A DNA stretch of 64,000 bases from an uncultured Lachnospiraceae bacterium (GCA_959022495.1 CAUEYX010000005.1:62001-126000); one strand, 5' to 3'. Shown: positions 53,491-62,964, counted from the first letter of the stretch. Program-made: numbers and translations. Notes: generated by a model not told the origin, from the letters alone.

Positions 53491-55066
53491 ATGTGTCAGA
53501 AATTTACACCGGAACAATTGAAAAACATGGATATGGAGACAAAAGATGGTGTCATTTTTCAGATGCAGGACCGTCTGGATAAACTGGAGCATGACTATGA
53601 GAATCTGATGGGACAAATCCGTCTGGCAAACCAGCAGCGTTTTGGACGGCATACAGAAAAACTGGACGAGATCGCGGGACAGCTCTCTTTCTTTAATGAG
53701 GCGGAAGCGAACTGCATGGAAGGCGCGCCAGAACCAACAATAGAGGAGACGGTCTGCCAGGAACGGAAACCCGTACGCCGCCCAAAGAAAAAAGGGCAGA
53801 GAGAGGAAGACCTGAAGGAGTTCCCGCAGGAAGAAATCGCCCATGATGTCCCGGAAGAGAAACTGGTCAAAACGTTTGGGGAAAGCAGCTATAAAAGTAT
53901 GCCGGATGAGGTTTACTGGCAGCTGCGGTTTGAGCCTGCGAAATGGATTGCAGAGAAACACATCGTAAAAGTATATGTTGGCACGGACGGGCTCCATCAG
54001 GACGAATTCCTGCGGGGTGACCATCCTTCCACTCTGTTTAGGGGGGAGTATTGTCACCCCATCCCTGGAAGCAGCGGTTATTAATGCAAAGTACGTGAAC
54101 AGCAATCCATTGGAACGGATTGCCAGGGATTTCCAGACAAACGGGCTTCAGTTATCGAAACAGACCATGTCCAACTGGACGGTCTGGACAGCGGAAAGAT
54201 ATTTCCTGCCTGTATACAGCCGGATGAAAAACCGCCAGCTGGAAGCCCATGTCAACCAGTGTGATGAAACCACAGTAGAAGTGATCCATGACGGCAGGCC
54301 TGCAGGCAGCAAGAGCTATATGTGGGTGCATCTCACCGGCGAACTCAGCCCGCATCCAAAGATCATTGTGTATGAATACCAGAAGACCAGACACAGCAGC
54401 CACCCCAAAGAGTATTATAAAGATTTCAAGGGAATCCTGATGACGGATGGGCTGGAACAGTATCACAAGCTGGCAAGGGAACTGGAAGGGGTGACCAATG
54501 CGAACTGCATGGCACATGCGAGACGTCATTTTGCCAATGCGGTCAAGGCGATCGGGAAGGGAAATGAAAAAGCCATCCAATCCTCCATCGCGTATAAAGC
54601 GCTGGTAAGGATCGGGGCGATCTATAAGCTGGAGGGAGCCTTAAGAGAACTGACTGCGGAAGAACGCCTGAAGGAACGGCAGGCCTCAATCAAGCCATTG
54701 GTTGAGGAATATTTCGCGTGGGTCAGGGAACTCTGTTCTGACCAGACAGTCCTCCCGAAGGGAGAAACATCAAAAGGATTGAATTACAGCCTGAATCAGG
54801 AAGAATATCTGAAAGTATTTCTTACGGATGGGGAAGTCCCGATAGATGATTCAGCCAGTGAACGGGCGCTTCGGAATTTTACAGTTGGCCGGAAAAACTG
54901 GGTGACAATCAATACAGTAAGAGGAGTGCAGGCAAGCGCGGTCATTTACAGTATCACTGAGACGGCCAGGGCGAACAACCTGAATGTTTATGATTATATC
55001 CGATATCTGTTGACAGAGCTGATAAAGCGAAAAGATAAGGACGGGAATATAGATGAAGCAATGCTG
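53491..55066 (+). pseudogene. tnpC: IS66 transposase TnpC, frameshifted at a G-run
   Basis: The first frame (ATG 53491) has the helical N-terminus and zinc-binding-type region and runs to FLRGDHPSTLFR, then goes off-frame and stops at 54084. The second frame takes over with GGSIVTPSLEAAVINAKYVN and carries the DDE domain: NQCDETTVEV, ILMTDGLEQYH, and PIDDSASERALRNF. The switch is at the run of six G near 54041-54046. A simple one-base slip in the run, or a sequence error, explains it. The end has no own stop; the frame runs into IS256 sequence to 55285. Confidence 0.85.
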
Positions 55067-55067
55067 A

Positions 55068-55412
55068 TCCCTTGTGCTCATTCCGCGGGCATAAAGCGAG
55101 ATCACCTTTTCCTCAATCCCGGAAATGTCCCGCTGATATTTCGGAATCAGTTTTGGCTCAAACTCACCATTACGGTCACGGGGCACATCAATTTGAAATT
55201 CCCCATACTGGCTCTTAAGTGTTTTAGAGGAATGCCCATTTCTTTTATTCCCGTTTTTGAAATCAACTTTACAATTTTTTCATAGCCCAGAGTTGCATCC
55301 ATTTCAGCTTCCAGAAGCTCCTGCAGAATATCTTTGAAGCTGTCCTTAAGAAGAGAATAAACATCAGCCACACTGGTGAGGTTGTTTTCTGTAATAATCT
55401 GTCGGATTTGCT
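55068..55412 (-). pseudogene. IS256-family transposase, N-terminal fragment
   Basis: Minus-strand text in two frames: EQIRQIITENNLTSVADVYS, LKDSFKDILQELLEAEMDAT and LGYEK, then GEFEPKLIPKYQRDISGIEE and KVISLYARGMSTRD. These are the first 115 or so residues of an IS256 (mutator) transposase. It stops exactly where IS66 sequence begins, and its 5' end abuts the anti-sigma gene stop at 55413. Confidence 0.85.
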
Positions 55413-56216
55413 CTACTTCATCGTTTCCACGATTTCCTTCATCGTCTCCAGCGGCACCCGCCCTTTCAATGTGTACTGGATTCCGTCTGCCACGAATACC
55501 GCACATTTTTCAGACACAGTGACCACATTTTCATCGGCAGTATCCTGAAGGATATTTACGTGATACCCCTGCTCCGATACATAGCTCTCTACATAGTCAT
55601 ACATACCGAGATATTCTTCGTTCCAGCCGGTCTCCATCTGCTCCTCACTGAGGATCAGCGCCGCCTCCAGGCTGACCGGAGAGGCATACTTGGTTCCACC
55701 CTCGAACTGATACCAGTTTTCTCTCGGAACAAGCCTGTAATCATGGGTATCTCCCAGTATATAATTCTCTACTTTGATGATCGCGTAATCCTTATTATCC
55801 GTCTGGATGGTGCCCTGCATATAAGGATGATCCGCCGCTAGTTCTGAATCGAGAAGCTGGGGGCAGAACTCGGCTCTCAAAGAAGCATAGTCAGAAAACT
55901 CCTTGTAAACCGTGTTTCCTTCCTCTGCTTCCCCGGTGATTTTTTCTGCCTGAACAATTTCCATAGGATCAAGCTCTGGCAGCTTTTCACCGTTTACCAG
56001 CAACTCATTCACCACATAACGGGCGGCCGCTGCGGTGGTCCCGCATACGAGAAGCACGGCCGCTGCTGCAGCCGCATATTTGAGAGGAGATACTTTTCTG
56101 CCGGTCCGGTGCCGCGCCAACCTTTTGTGCTGTCTTACGTTCGCTTTCATTTCTCCGGTAAATGCCACCATACTAAGCTCTGTATTGATCTGCTCTTTTA
56201 AATTATCCATTCTCAT
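55413..56216 (-). CDS. Anti-sigma-like membrane protein, DUF4367 type
   Basis: 267 residues from ATG 56216, with GGAGG six bases upstream inside the sigma gene. The cytoplasmic N-terminus (about 1-45) is followed by one membrane helix (YAAAAAAVLLVCGTTAAAA) and an outside domain with WYQFEGGTKYASPV and a C-terminal VFVADGIQYTLKG, typical of DUF4367. Overlap with the ECF sigma gene argues that it holds that sigma factor at the membrane. The stop codon lies at the joint with the IS256 fragment, so the last residues may not be original. Confidence 0.82.
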   Translation of the reverse strand: MRMDNLKEQINTELSMVAFTGEMKANVRQHKRLARHRTGRKVSPLKYAAAAAAVLLVCGTTAAAARYVVNELLVNGEKLPELDPMEIVQAEKITGEAEEGNTVYKEFSDYASLRAEFCPQLLDSELAADHPYMQGTIQTDNKDYAIIKVENYILGDTHDYRLVPRENWYQFEGGTKYASPVSLEAALILSEEQMETGWNEEYLGMYDYVESYVSEQGYHVNILQDTADENVVTVSEKCAVFVADGIQYTLKGRVPLETMKEIVETMK

Positions 56217-56706
56217 AACCTGCCTCCATCAAAATCTTTTTCAGCCTGCGTCTCGCCCGGTTCATCCGCTGGCTTACGGTATTTTCGGATTTCCCGATGA
56301 TCTTTGCGATTTCTTTCATAGACAGCTCCTGGTAATAATACAGAAGGATCATCTGTCTGTCGCCGCTGTTCAGCTTCATAATCGCGCCTGCCATGCTGTC
56401 ATACTCATCAAGCTGCTCTAGTATATTCCTGCCCTGAGCTGTCGTTTCTTCTTTTAATTCATTTCTGGACAAACGGAACCAACTGCTCCGCATGATATTT
56501 TTACAGCAGTTTATCGCAATCTTCGTAAGCCATGTCTTCTCAGCGGCTTTACCGCGGAATGAATCATATGAGTTCATTGCCTTTATAAATGTTTCCTGCG
56601 CCGCGTCCTCCGCAAGATGATAGTCTTTCAGATACAATAAACACATACGGAAAACGGCGTCCCCATAAGCATCCATAAGTCGTTCCATTTCCTGTACTGC
56701 CGGCAT
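56203..56706 (-). CDS. ECF-type RNA polymerase sigma factor
   Basis: 167 residues. Region 2: YGDAVFRMCLLYLKDYHLAE and DAAQETFIKAMNSYDSFRG with the WLTKIAINCCKN segment. Region 4: LLYYYQELSMKEIAKIIGKS followed by ENTVSQRMNRARRRLK, the helix-turn-helix for the -35 box. It would steer polymerase to a small stress or envelope regulon when freed by the anti-sigma protein. AAGGGAGGA is upstream on the minus strand. Confidence 0.92.
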   Translation of the reverse strand: MPAVQEMERLMDAYGDAVFRMCLLYLKDYHLAEDAAQETFIKAMNSYDSFRGKAAEKTWLTKIAINCCKNIMRSSWFRLSRNELKEETTAQGRNILEQLDEYDSMAGAIMKLNSGDRQMILLYYYQELSMKEIAKIIGKSENTVSQRMNRARRRLKKILMEAGYENG

Positions 56707-56756
56707 AGCTTTTGGATTCCTCCCTTCTCTGCTTATTAGACACCTGATCCTGCATT

Positions 56757-57365
56757 TATATTACACCCTGGATATGAAAAAAAGATTTTTTTAATTTTAC
56801 AGGCAATTACTTGCTTAGTGCTACATATGATTACCGTATTAAACGAAAAGAACAGGATTATCGTTTCGGTCTGGAACGAGAAGAGCAGAAACATAATCAG
56901 GAGATGGAAAAGTCAAAGCAGGATCAAAGAAATTGGCGGTGGAAGCTTCTTTGTGTTATACAAGGATGTGGAAGTTTACCGCGAGGTGAACAGACGGTTC
57001 TATCATAATCTGCTTGAGAAAACGTATTCCCTGCGCGTGCTGACTACCTACATCGACCACATTGATTTTGATGATTACCCGACTGACCGGGGAAGGCTGT
57101 ATAGCAGACACCGCGGGGAAATATGATAAATATAAGGAATTGAGTCAGGACAGCAGGAATCGTGAAATTAAGCTCCGCATGGAGGCAAACTCGGGTATTA
57201 TCACAGCACTATCGAACATACAATCTTTTTCCATGTATCACATCACACCCGGTACTTCTCCGATCTAGCAGATCGAGAATCCTATTCCTGGACACCTGTC
57301 CCGTCTTTTCGCCCTGTGAGACCTTCTGATTGCCTTTCCTGCCGTTGGAGCATTATATCCTTCGT
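56757..57365. other. Degenerate region, no intact gene
   Basis: Short overlapping plus-strand frames (near 56811-57268) carry charged, coiled-coil-like text such as KEQDYRFGLEREEQKHNQEM in one frame and FFVLYKDVEVYREVNRRFY in another. Frames change within a few hundred bases, as in a decayed gene. I cannot name the ancestor. Confidence 0.4.
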
Positions 57366-57460
57366 GGTCCTTCATCAACTGTACTCCAATCGGTGCGGGA
57401 AAATCTTATATCGCAAATATGTTTGGCGTTGCTGCATGCGGTAAGACAGGTTATTATTGA
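57366..57460 (+). pseudogene. IS21 istB fragment
   Basis: One frame reads CTPIGAGKSYIANMFGVAAC, the Walker A region of IstB, the ATPase helper of IS21 transposition. It stops at TGA/TAA soon after. Only about 30 codons remain. It may belong to the same lost IS21 copy as the istA scrap at 49134. Confidence 0.65.
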
Positions 57461-57600
57461 GATGTAAATGGTTTGGTGGTAAACTGATCAGTAGCGGGGG
57501 ACGGGGCTGCCTTTATAAAAGACGATAATGCATAATATTTAAGTAATGGTCCCCTGCATTGTTATAGAAACGCAGCATAATCTGTCAGGAGGAACAAAAA

Positions 57601-58152
57601 ATGGCAACGCTTTCGAAAGAAGACGGAAAGCTATACTATAAATTGTGGCTGCCCTTATTAGATTACGTGAACAAAAAGTATAAGATCAATTGCAAAATAA
57701 AAGATATGGCAAAAGCAAAAACTCTGAACCCCAATATGGTTAAAGCGGTGGCCAACAAATTATATGAGGATGCAGCGGTGATAGACGAGTACTTGTCTAA
57801 ATACAGAGAAATTCCTACGGATCATAAAGCAATTATAGCGGGATGGAAGAAAAGGGTCAGTGGGACATTTGTGATAGAACGGCATCTGAAACGAGGAAGT
57901 ATGCTGATATCTGGGGAAGGTGGAAAGGTATACCAGGTTGTTGGTATTATAAGCAGTCTGGAAGAGATGTTCCGCTATGCGCCCATGCCTTTGATGATAG
58001 ATGCGACACTTCTGCCTTTCAGAGATGTGATTATTACGGACGGACTGATTATGCCATATAACGTAATGATTGGTTCTAATATGAAGCGGATGTTTAAAGA
58101 AGAGTATATGTCCGCGAAAAAGAGCGGAAAGATTATAAAAAGCCTTCAATAG
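57601..58152 (+). CDS. Conserved hypothetical protein of Clostridia, 183 aa
   Basis: ATG 57601 with CAGGAGGAAC upstream. I recognise it only as a family often seen, unnamed, in gut Clostridia, starting MATLSKEDGKLYYKLWLPLL and containing LPFRDVIITDGLIMPYNV near the end. The N-terminal half is helical (YVNKKYKIN), the C-terminal half beta-rich. There is no membrane segment and no known catalytic motif. Looks intact. Function unknown. Confidence 0.75.
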   Translation: MATLSKEDGKLYYKLWLPLLDYVNKKYKINCKIKDMAKAKTLNPNMVKAVANKLYEDAAVIDEYLSKYREIPTDHKAIIAGWKKRVSGTFVIERHLKRGSMLISGEGGKVYQVVGIISSLEEMFRYAPMPLMIDATLLPFRDVIITDGLIMPYNVMIGSNMKRMFKEEYMSAKKSGKIIKSLQ

Positions 58153-58301
58153 ACATTTATAGTTTCCGGTCTGTCAGGTTCTGGAGATAAGTGATAGAGA
58201 AAAAGAATGGGCTTACTGGGCAGAACGAACGGCGCAAAAGGGGAGAAATAGAGAGGAGAAATTGCTCTAGTTTATTAATAGATAGGAAGCGGCAATACTT
58301 A

Positions 58302-58356
58302 CAGCGCAGTTCCGGGATATGGTAGTGGCTAATTACCGTATCCCGGAACTGTGCTG
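58302..58356. repeat. Long hairpin, 23-bp stem
   Basis: 58302-58324 pairs with 58334-58356 over 23 positions; the only two departures are G-U type in RNA. Loop of 9 nt, no T-run. It lies in the 350-bp gap between the hypothetical gene and the XRE regulator, in otherwise AT-rich sequence. It could be a small palindromic repeat or an RNA element. Confidence 0.6.
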
Positions 58357-58501
58357 ATATTTTATACTTACATAACTGTCTTATCTTGGAAAACCATGTA
58401 CTTTGTAGTTCCATATTTGAAACTAGTACCATATATGGTAATAATTGGAAGTCTAGATGAAGTAAACTTATAAATAATGTCGAACGCAGGGAGAATACGA
58501 T

Positions 58502-58747
58502 ATGGAGTATCAGCAAAAAACATTGGCAAATCGTATTAATGAACTTTGTAAAGAGCAAAGAATTTCATACTATAAATTATCCTATAAATCGGCTGTTCCA
58601 TTGACAACATTGTTACATATTGTTGATGGATCTACTCAGAATCCCGGAGTTATGACAATTATGAAAATTTGTGAGGGACTGAATATTTCAGTAAAAGATT
58701 TTTTCGATACAGAAGACTTTGCCTTTGTTCAGGATGAGGAGAATTAA
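58502..58747 (+). CDS. Small XRE-family transcription regulator
   Basis: 81 residues. A single helix-turn-helix: LANRINELCKEQRISYYKLS, SAVPLTTLLHIVDGSTQNP, then MKICEGLNISVKDFF. This is the common Cro/CI-type domain of small Firmicutes regulators. It is followed by a terminator and then the SIR2-STAND gene, so it may govern the defence gene or be a leftover of a mobile element. Confidence 0.88.
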   Translation: MEYQQKTLANRINELCKEQRISYYKLSYKSAVPLTTLLHIVDGSTQNPGVMTIMKICEGLNISVKDFFDTEDFAFVQDEEN

Positions 58748-58827
58748 GTAAGATAAAATATATTGGGGAGATCACTATTCACGGAAGCGAAAAGTAAAAT
58801 TTTATATTAGTCTGAAAATGGGGTCCT

Positions 58828-58856
58828 GCGGGTTTTGAAAAGCCCGCTGTTTTTTC
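58828..58856 (+). terminator. Rho-independent terminator after the XRE gene
   Basis: gcggg (58828-58832) pairs with cccgc (58843-58847), extended by T-A pairs, followed by a run of T at 58850-58855. Confidence 0.75.
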
Positions 58857-59001
58857 ACGGCATATTGACGTTATAATTAGGATAAAGTACGCTGCCATAA
58901 ATGAGCAGTGTTAAGAATGGGCAAGAAGACATATGGAAAACAGCGCTTCCCTTTTCATCAAACGGCACCTCTTCCTTTCATTTTTACAGGAGTTAAAAAA
59001 G

Positions 59002-62000
59002 ATGGAATACACCTTTGAAAAAATCATGAAATTTCACCCTGATAATCCTGACGTCTATAAAGAAATAAAAAGAAAGATGGACCAATTTGTCCCCTTTATC
59101 GGTGCGGGTCTTACCGCATTTGCTTACGGGACCTGGAAGCAGTCGCTGCGTGAACTGGCAGAGAAGATCACGGAGCCGGCCCAAAAGCGTCAGATTGCCG
59201 AGCTGATTAACAGCGGAGGGAACGGCTGTTTTGAAGCGGCGCAGATGCTGGAGGATCTGCGCACAGTCAATAATTTTAAGCGGGATCTTCTTCATTATTT
59301 TTCAGGAGAACGTCTCAAGGGGAGAGAGGAGCAGCTGGAGAATGAGGCTGTATGGCTTCTGCCCGAACTGTTCCGGGGACTGGTGATTACCACCAACTTT
59401 GATCCCGTGTTAGAGACGGTATACCAGAAACAGGGACATGCGTTTAAAGCGCTTCTGGGACCGGGGGAAAATGAATTGTTGACAACCGCGCTGCGCGAGA
59501 ATAACGACGAAGTGCTTTTTAAAGTACATGGTACGGTAAAAGGGAGTCTCCTTGACTACGGAAAGATTGTTTTGACGAAACGTCAGTATGAGAGACACTA
59601 CTCAAAAGATTCCGCGCTGGTACAGGATCTGAAAGAATGTTTTAGGACGAAGCTTCTGTTCTTTCTCGGATGCAGTCTGGAGGGGGACCGGACAATGGAT
59701 TTGCTGCGGGAGATTCTCCGCCCGGGAATTGATAACTATACCATCATTCCCAGCAGGAGGAATGAGCGCGACGCAAAATTGCGGCAGCTGGGAAAGATGC
59801 AGATCCGCGCGATTCTTTATGAGGGGCAGCATCATGAAGCTGTGGGCGTCATACTGAGGCAGCTGATCGACGACCTGGCCAATGAGAGGAGCGCGGAAGC
59901 GGCCTTCAGTGGGATGGTCCGCTGCCAGAACATACAGATAGTTCCGGAGAAGCTTACCAAGGCGCCGGCCGCCAATCCGTCTGTCTATAAAGGCAGCAGA
60001 ATCGAATTAGAAGACAGCGTCATCGGGCATATTGCTGACGGGAAAAATGTTCTGCTGCATGGCAGCGGCGGCATCGGGAAAACGTCTGTCGCGCAAGAGA
60101 TCTACCGGAGGGCAGCCATGGGCGGCCTGGAAGAACTGAAGATAACATATATTGCCTGGATTACCTATGAGAATGATCTGGCAGTATCGATCTATAATAA
60201 TGCGCTGGAAGAAAATAAGGGGAAAGACAGTGTTCTGTTCGCATCGAAATGGCTGGAAAACCATCCTGGAATGCTGTTGTTTATCGATAACGTTGATGAC
60301 GAAAGAGCGTACAGAGACGACCAGCTGTTTAAGAGCCTTTCGAATTATCCGGTCCGGGCAGTGGTTACAGGAAGAGTCCGAGATAACACTTTTCTTGAGA
60401 CAGAAGAAGTAAAACCGTTAGAAGAACCGGCATGCAGGGAATTGTTTTATTACCACTATAAGGACTGCAGGAGGCAGGATGATATTTTAGATCAGATTTT
60501 GGATAACCTGTGCCGCCATACTGTGGCAGTGGAGCTGACCGCGAAGATTGCCAACGCGTCGGGCATGAGCCTGGAAGAACTGAGGAACCGTTTAGAAGAG
60601 ACGGGATTAAAATTCAGCGATGAGTCTGTCGGGTCAAGGACATATTCGAAAATACCGGATGAGAACAAATTGATTGAACAGATAAAGATGATCTTTTCCA
60701 TTGCCGGCTGTAAGGAGGCGGAAAAGAGGCTTTTAAGCCAGATGGCGCTTGTGCCCCAGCAGCGGCTTACCAGTAAGCAGGTTCATGAATGGTTCGCGTG
60801 CAGCTACAGCACATTAGAAGCCGTGGTTCAAAAAGGATGGGTTTCCCAATCTTATGACGCGGACAAAAAGGACGCGGAGAACAGGATGTACACCATGAAC
60901 CGAATTGTTGCCCAGGCCATATTGGAACAAAATGACATGCGCAAGGTTTATGACAGCTGTGGCGATTTGATATCGATTATTTCCAAACACTTATATGTGA
61001 AAGAGCATGGCCGGAAAAACTGGCTTGAAAAATACCTTCCTGTGGGCAGGGCATTGGTAGAGACATTTTATAATCATATGACGAGGGTGGAGGATGTTGA
61101 GCTGCTGGTGAATCTTTTGAACGCCTATACGTATATCGGAGCCTACCGGGAAATATTCGAATTAGAAAATGTGGTAAATGTCATGGCCCCCAGAGCCCCT
61201 GCTGACAGCATTTTGTCGGCAAAACTGGAGTGTACGCTGGGAACGGCCAGCCAGAGGATCGCGAAATTCAGGGATGCCATAGGGCATTACAGCAAGGCGT
61301 CCAGAATATGCGCAGAGACGGATGGCTGCGAGTGGGCGGAATTAACCCTGGCAAATAATATCGCGACGGCGAAGCACAGAGGCGGCGCGCTGAGAGAAGC
61401 GGACGCGCTTTACAGAGATCTGGTCGAAAAATGTAACGCGTTCTTGGCAGGAAAGCAGGACCGCAGAGTTGAGGCCCTGCTGGCGGACTGCCGGAATAAT
61501 TACGGGGCGCTGTTGTCCGAGTGCGGGGACGAATCAGCGATACAGCATTGTATGGAGGCCCTCCGGAAGAATCTGGAGCTGGTGAAAAGAAAGGAAGAGG
61601 ACCGCGCATATCTCAACTCCAATATTTACATAAACATAGCAATATGTGCCCCTGATGGAGACACAGAAAGTAAAGACCAGCGCATATTGCAGAACTGTGG
61701 ATCTCAGAATAGTTTTGAGCTGATGAAAGCTGTGTGCAGGAAGCGGATCGATCCGCAGTCTCAGCTGGCAATGGCCACAGCAGAACATAACCTTGCTGTC
61801 TTTTATTATTTATATGAAAAAGATGCAACGGCTGGGGTGGTCTATACACAGGAGGCAGTCCGCATCAGGGAGCATTATTACGGAAAAACACATCCGTCTA
61901 CGATGTCTTCCCGGGTGAATCAGGGCACGTTCTTTCTGCTGAGAAGGATGGATCAGCAGATGTTTGACGAGGGGGCGCTGATATACAAAAATTTGCTCAG

Positions 62001-62268
62001 CGATTTAGAAGGTCTGTCTGATGAAGAGCTGGAGAACATCAGGCAGGTGCCGCATATTATACGGAATAATATAAATCATTTCCTTGACAGTGAAGCGCTG
62101 GAAGAGATCATACAGCGTGCCTCTGTATACTGCCGGGATGATTATCAGATACCTGTTGAAAAGCAGCTGCATGAGACATATGGAGCCTGCCGCTGCCGCA
62201 GTGATCAGGTGAATTTTATCATCAACAGGGAAGTGTCCAATATAACAATCGCCAATAAATTTGAATGA
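59002..62268 (+). CDS. SIR2-STAND-TPR antiphage-type protein
   Basis: 1088 residues from ATG 59002 (AGGAG upstream); ATG 58933 gives 23 more. N-terminal SIR2-like domain (about 25-290): FIGAGLTAF with GAG at 34-36, VITTNFDPVLETVY, KVHGTVKG with the catalytic-type His, and FFLGCSLEGDRTM. Next comes a STAND NTPase with P-loop GSGGIGKTS at 354-362, Walker B-like MLLFIDNVDD and a winged-helix region. The C-terminal 450 residues are TPR-like helical repeats (ATAEHNLAVFYYLYEKDATA). By analogy with Avs5-type and other SIR2 defence proteins, the repeats sense a phage component and the SIR2 part destroys NAD. Probably a one-gene abortive defence system. Confidence 0.87.
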   Translation: MEYTFEKIMKFHPDNPDVYKEIKRKMDQFVPFIGAGLTAFAYGTWKQSLRELAEKITEPAQKRQIAELINSGGNGCFEAAQMLEDLRTVNNFKRDLLHYFSGERLKGREEQLENEAVWLLPELFRGLVITTNFDPVLETVYQKQGHAFKALLGPGENELLTTALRENNDEVLFKVHGTVKGSLLDYGKIVLTKRQYERHYSKDSALVQDLKECFRTKLLFFLGCSLEGDRTMDLLREILRPGIDNYTIIPSRRNERDAKLRQLGKMQIRAILYEGQHHEAVGVILRQLIDDLANERSAEAAFSGMVRCQNIQIVPEKLTKAPAANPSVYKGSRIELEDSVIGHIADGKNVLLHGSGGIGKTSVAQEIYRRAAMGGLEELKITYIAWITYENDLAVSIYNNALEENKGKDSVLFASKWLENHPGMLLFIDNVDDERAYRDDQLFKSLSNYPVRAVVTGRVRDNTFLETEEVKPLEEPACRELFYYHYKDCRRQDDILDQILDNLCRHTVAVELTAKIANASGMSLEELRNRLEETGLKFSDESVGSRTYSKIPDENKLIEQIKMIFSIAGCKEAEKRLLSQMALVPQQRLTSKQVHEWFACSYSTLEAVVQKGWVSQSYDADKKDAENRMYTMNRIVAQAILEQNDMRKVYDSCGDLISIISKHLYVKEHGRKNWLEKYLPVGRALVETFYNHMTRVEDVELLVNLLNAYTYIGAYREIFELENVVNVMAPRAPADSILSAKLECTLGTASQRIAKFRDAIGHYSKASRICAETDGCEWAELTLANNIATAKHRGGALREADALYRDLVEKCNAFLAGKQDRRVEALLADCRNNYGALLSECGDESAIQHCMEALRKNLELVKRKEEDRAYLNSNIYINIAICAPDGDTESKDQRILQNCGSQNSFELMKAVCRKRIDPQSQLAMATAEHNLAVFYYLYEKDATAGVVYTQEAVRIREHYYGKTHPSTMSSRVNQGTFFLLRRMDQQMFDEGALIYKNLLSDLEGLSDEELENIRQVPHIIRNNINHFLDSEALEEIIQRASVYCRDDYQIPVEKQLHETYGACRCRSDQVNFIINREVSNITIANKFE

Positions 62269-62505
62269 GTATCAGACGGCTGTCTGGAAGAAATTGATTA
62301 AACTTGGAGAGAGGATGGAGACAGATAAAAAGATATTGGAAATAGGATAATAATGGAAAAAATGGAAAAATGTGTTAAAATCAACCGTAGAGGATTTACA
62401 TTAGATTCATAAAGGTATATCCTAAAAAAGATAAAATATGTAGATTACAGAGAGCACCAAGTGTATTAACTTGATCCCGTAATGGAAGAAAGAAGGCAAT
62501 AGATA
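62269..62505. other. Intergenic region before the orphan precursor
   Basis: AT-rich 237 bp. TGTGTTAAAAT at about 62371-62381 could be an extended -10. No gene and no strong terminator seen. Confidence 0.35.
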
Positions 62506-62868
62506 GTGAAAAAGTGGAAAGCACCAAAGGAAACAGTACAGCGGTTTGAGCCGTGTGAATACATATCGGCATGCGGTATATTGGAAGATGGGACAATTCT
62601 TTATACGAATGAAACTGTCAAAGAGGAACTTGCGTACAATAGGACGCCAGCTGGGCAGGCAGGGGTTATAGACGACGATGAACTTTCAAATGAACATAAG
62701 ATTTACATGGGATCGTTTTACCGCGATAAAGAAATGCAGATACCTGATTCAACCCATTTAGGACATGTAGAACAGGAGGATTGGGGAGCTTTGGAATGTG
62801 TCCGCGGGGATGATAAATCTCCCTGGGGATATCACTACCATTTCCTGAAAGTGACGGGGCGTTCGTGA
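62506..62868 (+). CDS. Orphan paralogue of the RiPP-like precursor
   Basis: 120 residues from GTG, preceded by GGAAGAAAGAAGG-type purines. The N-terminus KKWKAPKETVQRFEPCEYIS plus ACG follows the same K-x-W-x-x-P-x(4)-Q-x-F-E-x-x-E-Y-x-x-A-C-G pattern as the protein at 6183. After that the two differ: this one is acidic, with VIDDDELSNEHK and a His/Tyr-rich end (GYHYHF). No modifying enzymes are nearby, so it might be a distant substrate of the enzymes at 6-8 kb, or a cargo of the defence region. Both end near a QEDWE or QEDWG segment (NQEDWEIARS, EQEDWGALEC), a second shared feature. Confidence 0.62.
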   Translation: MKKWKAPKETVQRFEPCEYISACGILEDGTILYTNETVKEELAYNRTPAGQAGVIDDDELSNEHKIYMGSFYRDKEMQIPDSTHLGHVEQEDWGALECVRGDDKSPWGYHYHFLKVTGRS

Positions 62869-62901
62869 TTTATAGAGGTTTATAGATTCCCCCTCCCATA
62901 C

Positions 62902-62930
62902 TTGACATTCCCCTTCCCATATGCTACCCT
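62902..62930 (+). promoter_or_regulatory. Promoter of the metG T-box leader
   Basis: TTGACA at 62902-62907, 17-bp spacer, TACCCT at 62925-62930. Start of transcription would be near 62937, just before the T-box. Confidence 0.55.
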
Positions 62931-62964
62931 TTCTTACAGATCAAATGATCGGGAAATATTAAAA

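Larger units (their letters stand above)
52379..55066 (+). mobile_element. IS66-family insertion sequence, right end lost
   Basis: tnpA, tnpB and tnpC in the standard order. The left end is probably near gtaaacgtcaaatcgttcgc at 52379, which has the GTAA start usual for IS66 ends. I find no inverted copy on the right; instead IS256 sequence begins at about 55068. tnpC is frameshifted. The element cannot move by itself as it stands. Confidence 0.75.

Noticed and set aside
53975..54110. Programmed frameshifting in IS66 tnpC
   Set aside because: IS66 transposases are normally one frame, the element has also lost its right end, and a slip in a G-run is simpler.
56811..57268. Three overlapping plus-strand frames after the sigma gene
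   Set aside because: They overlap in different frames, lack good starts, and look like one decayed gene.
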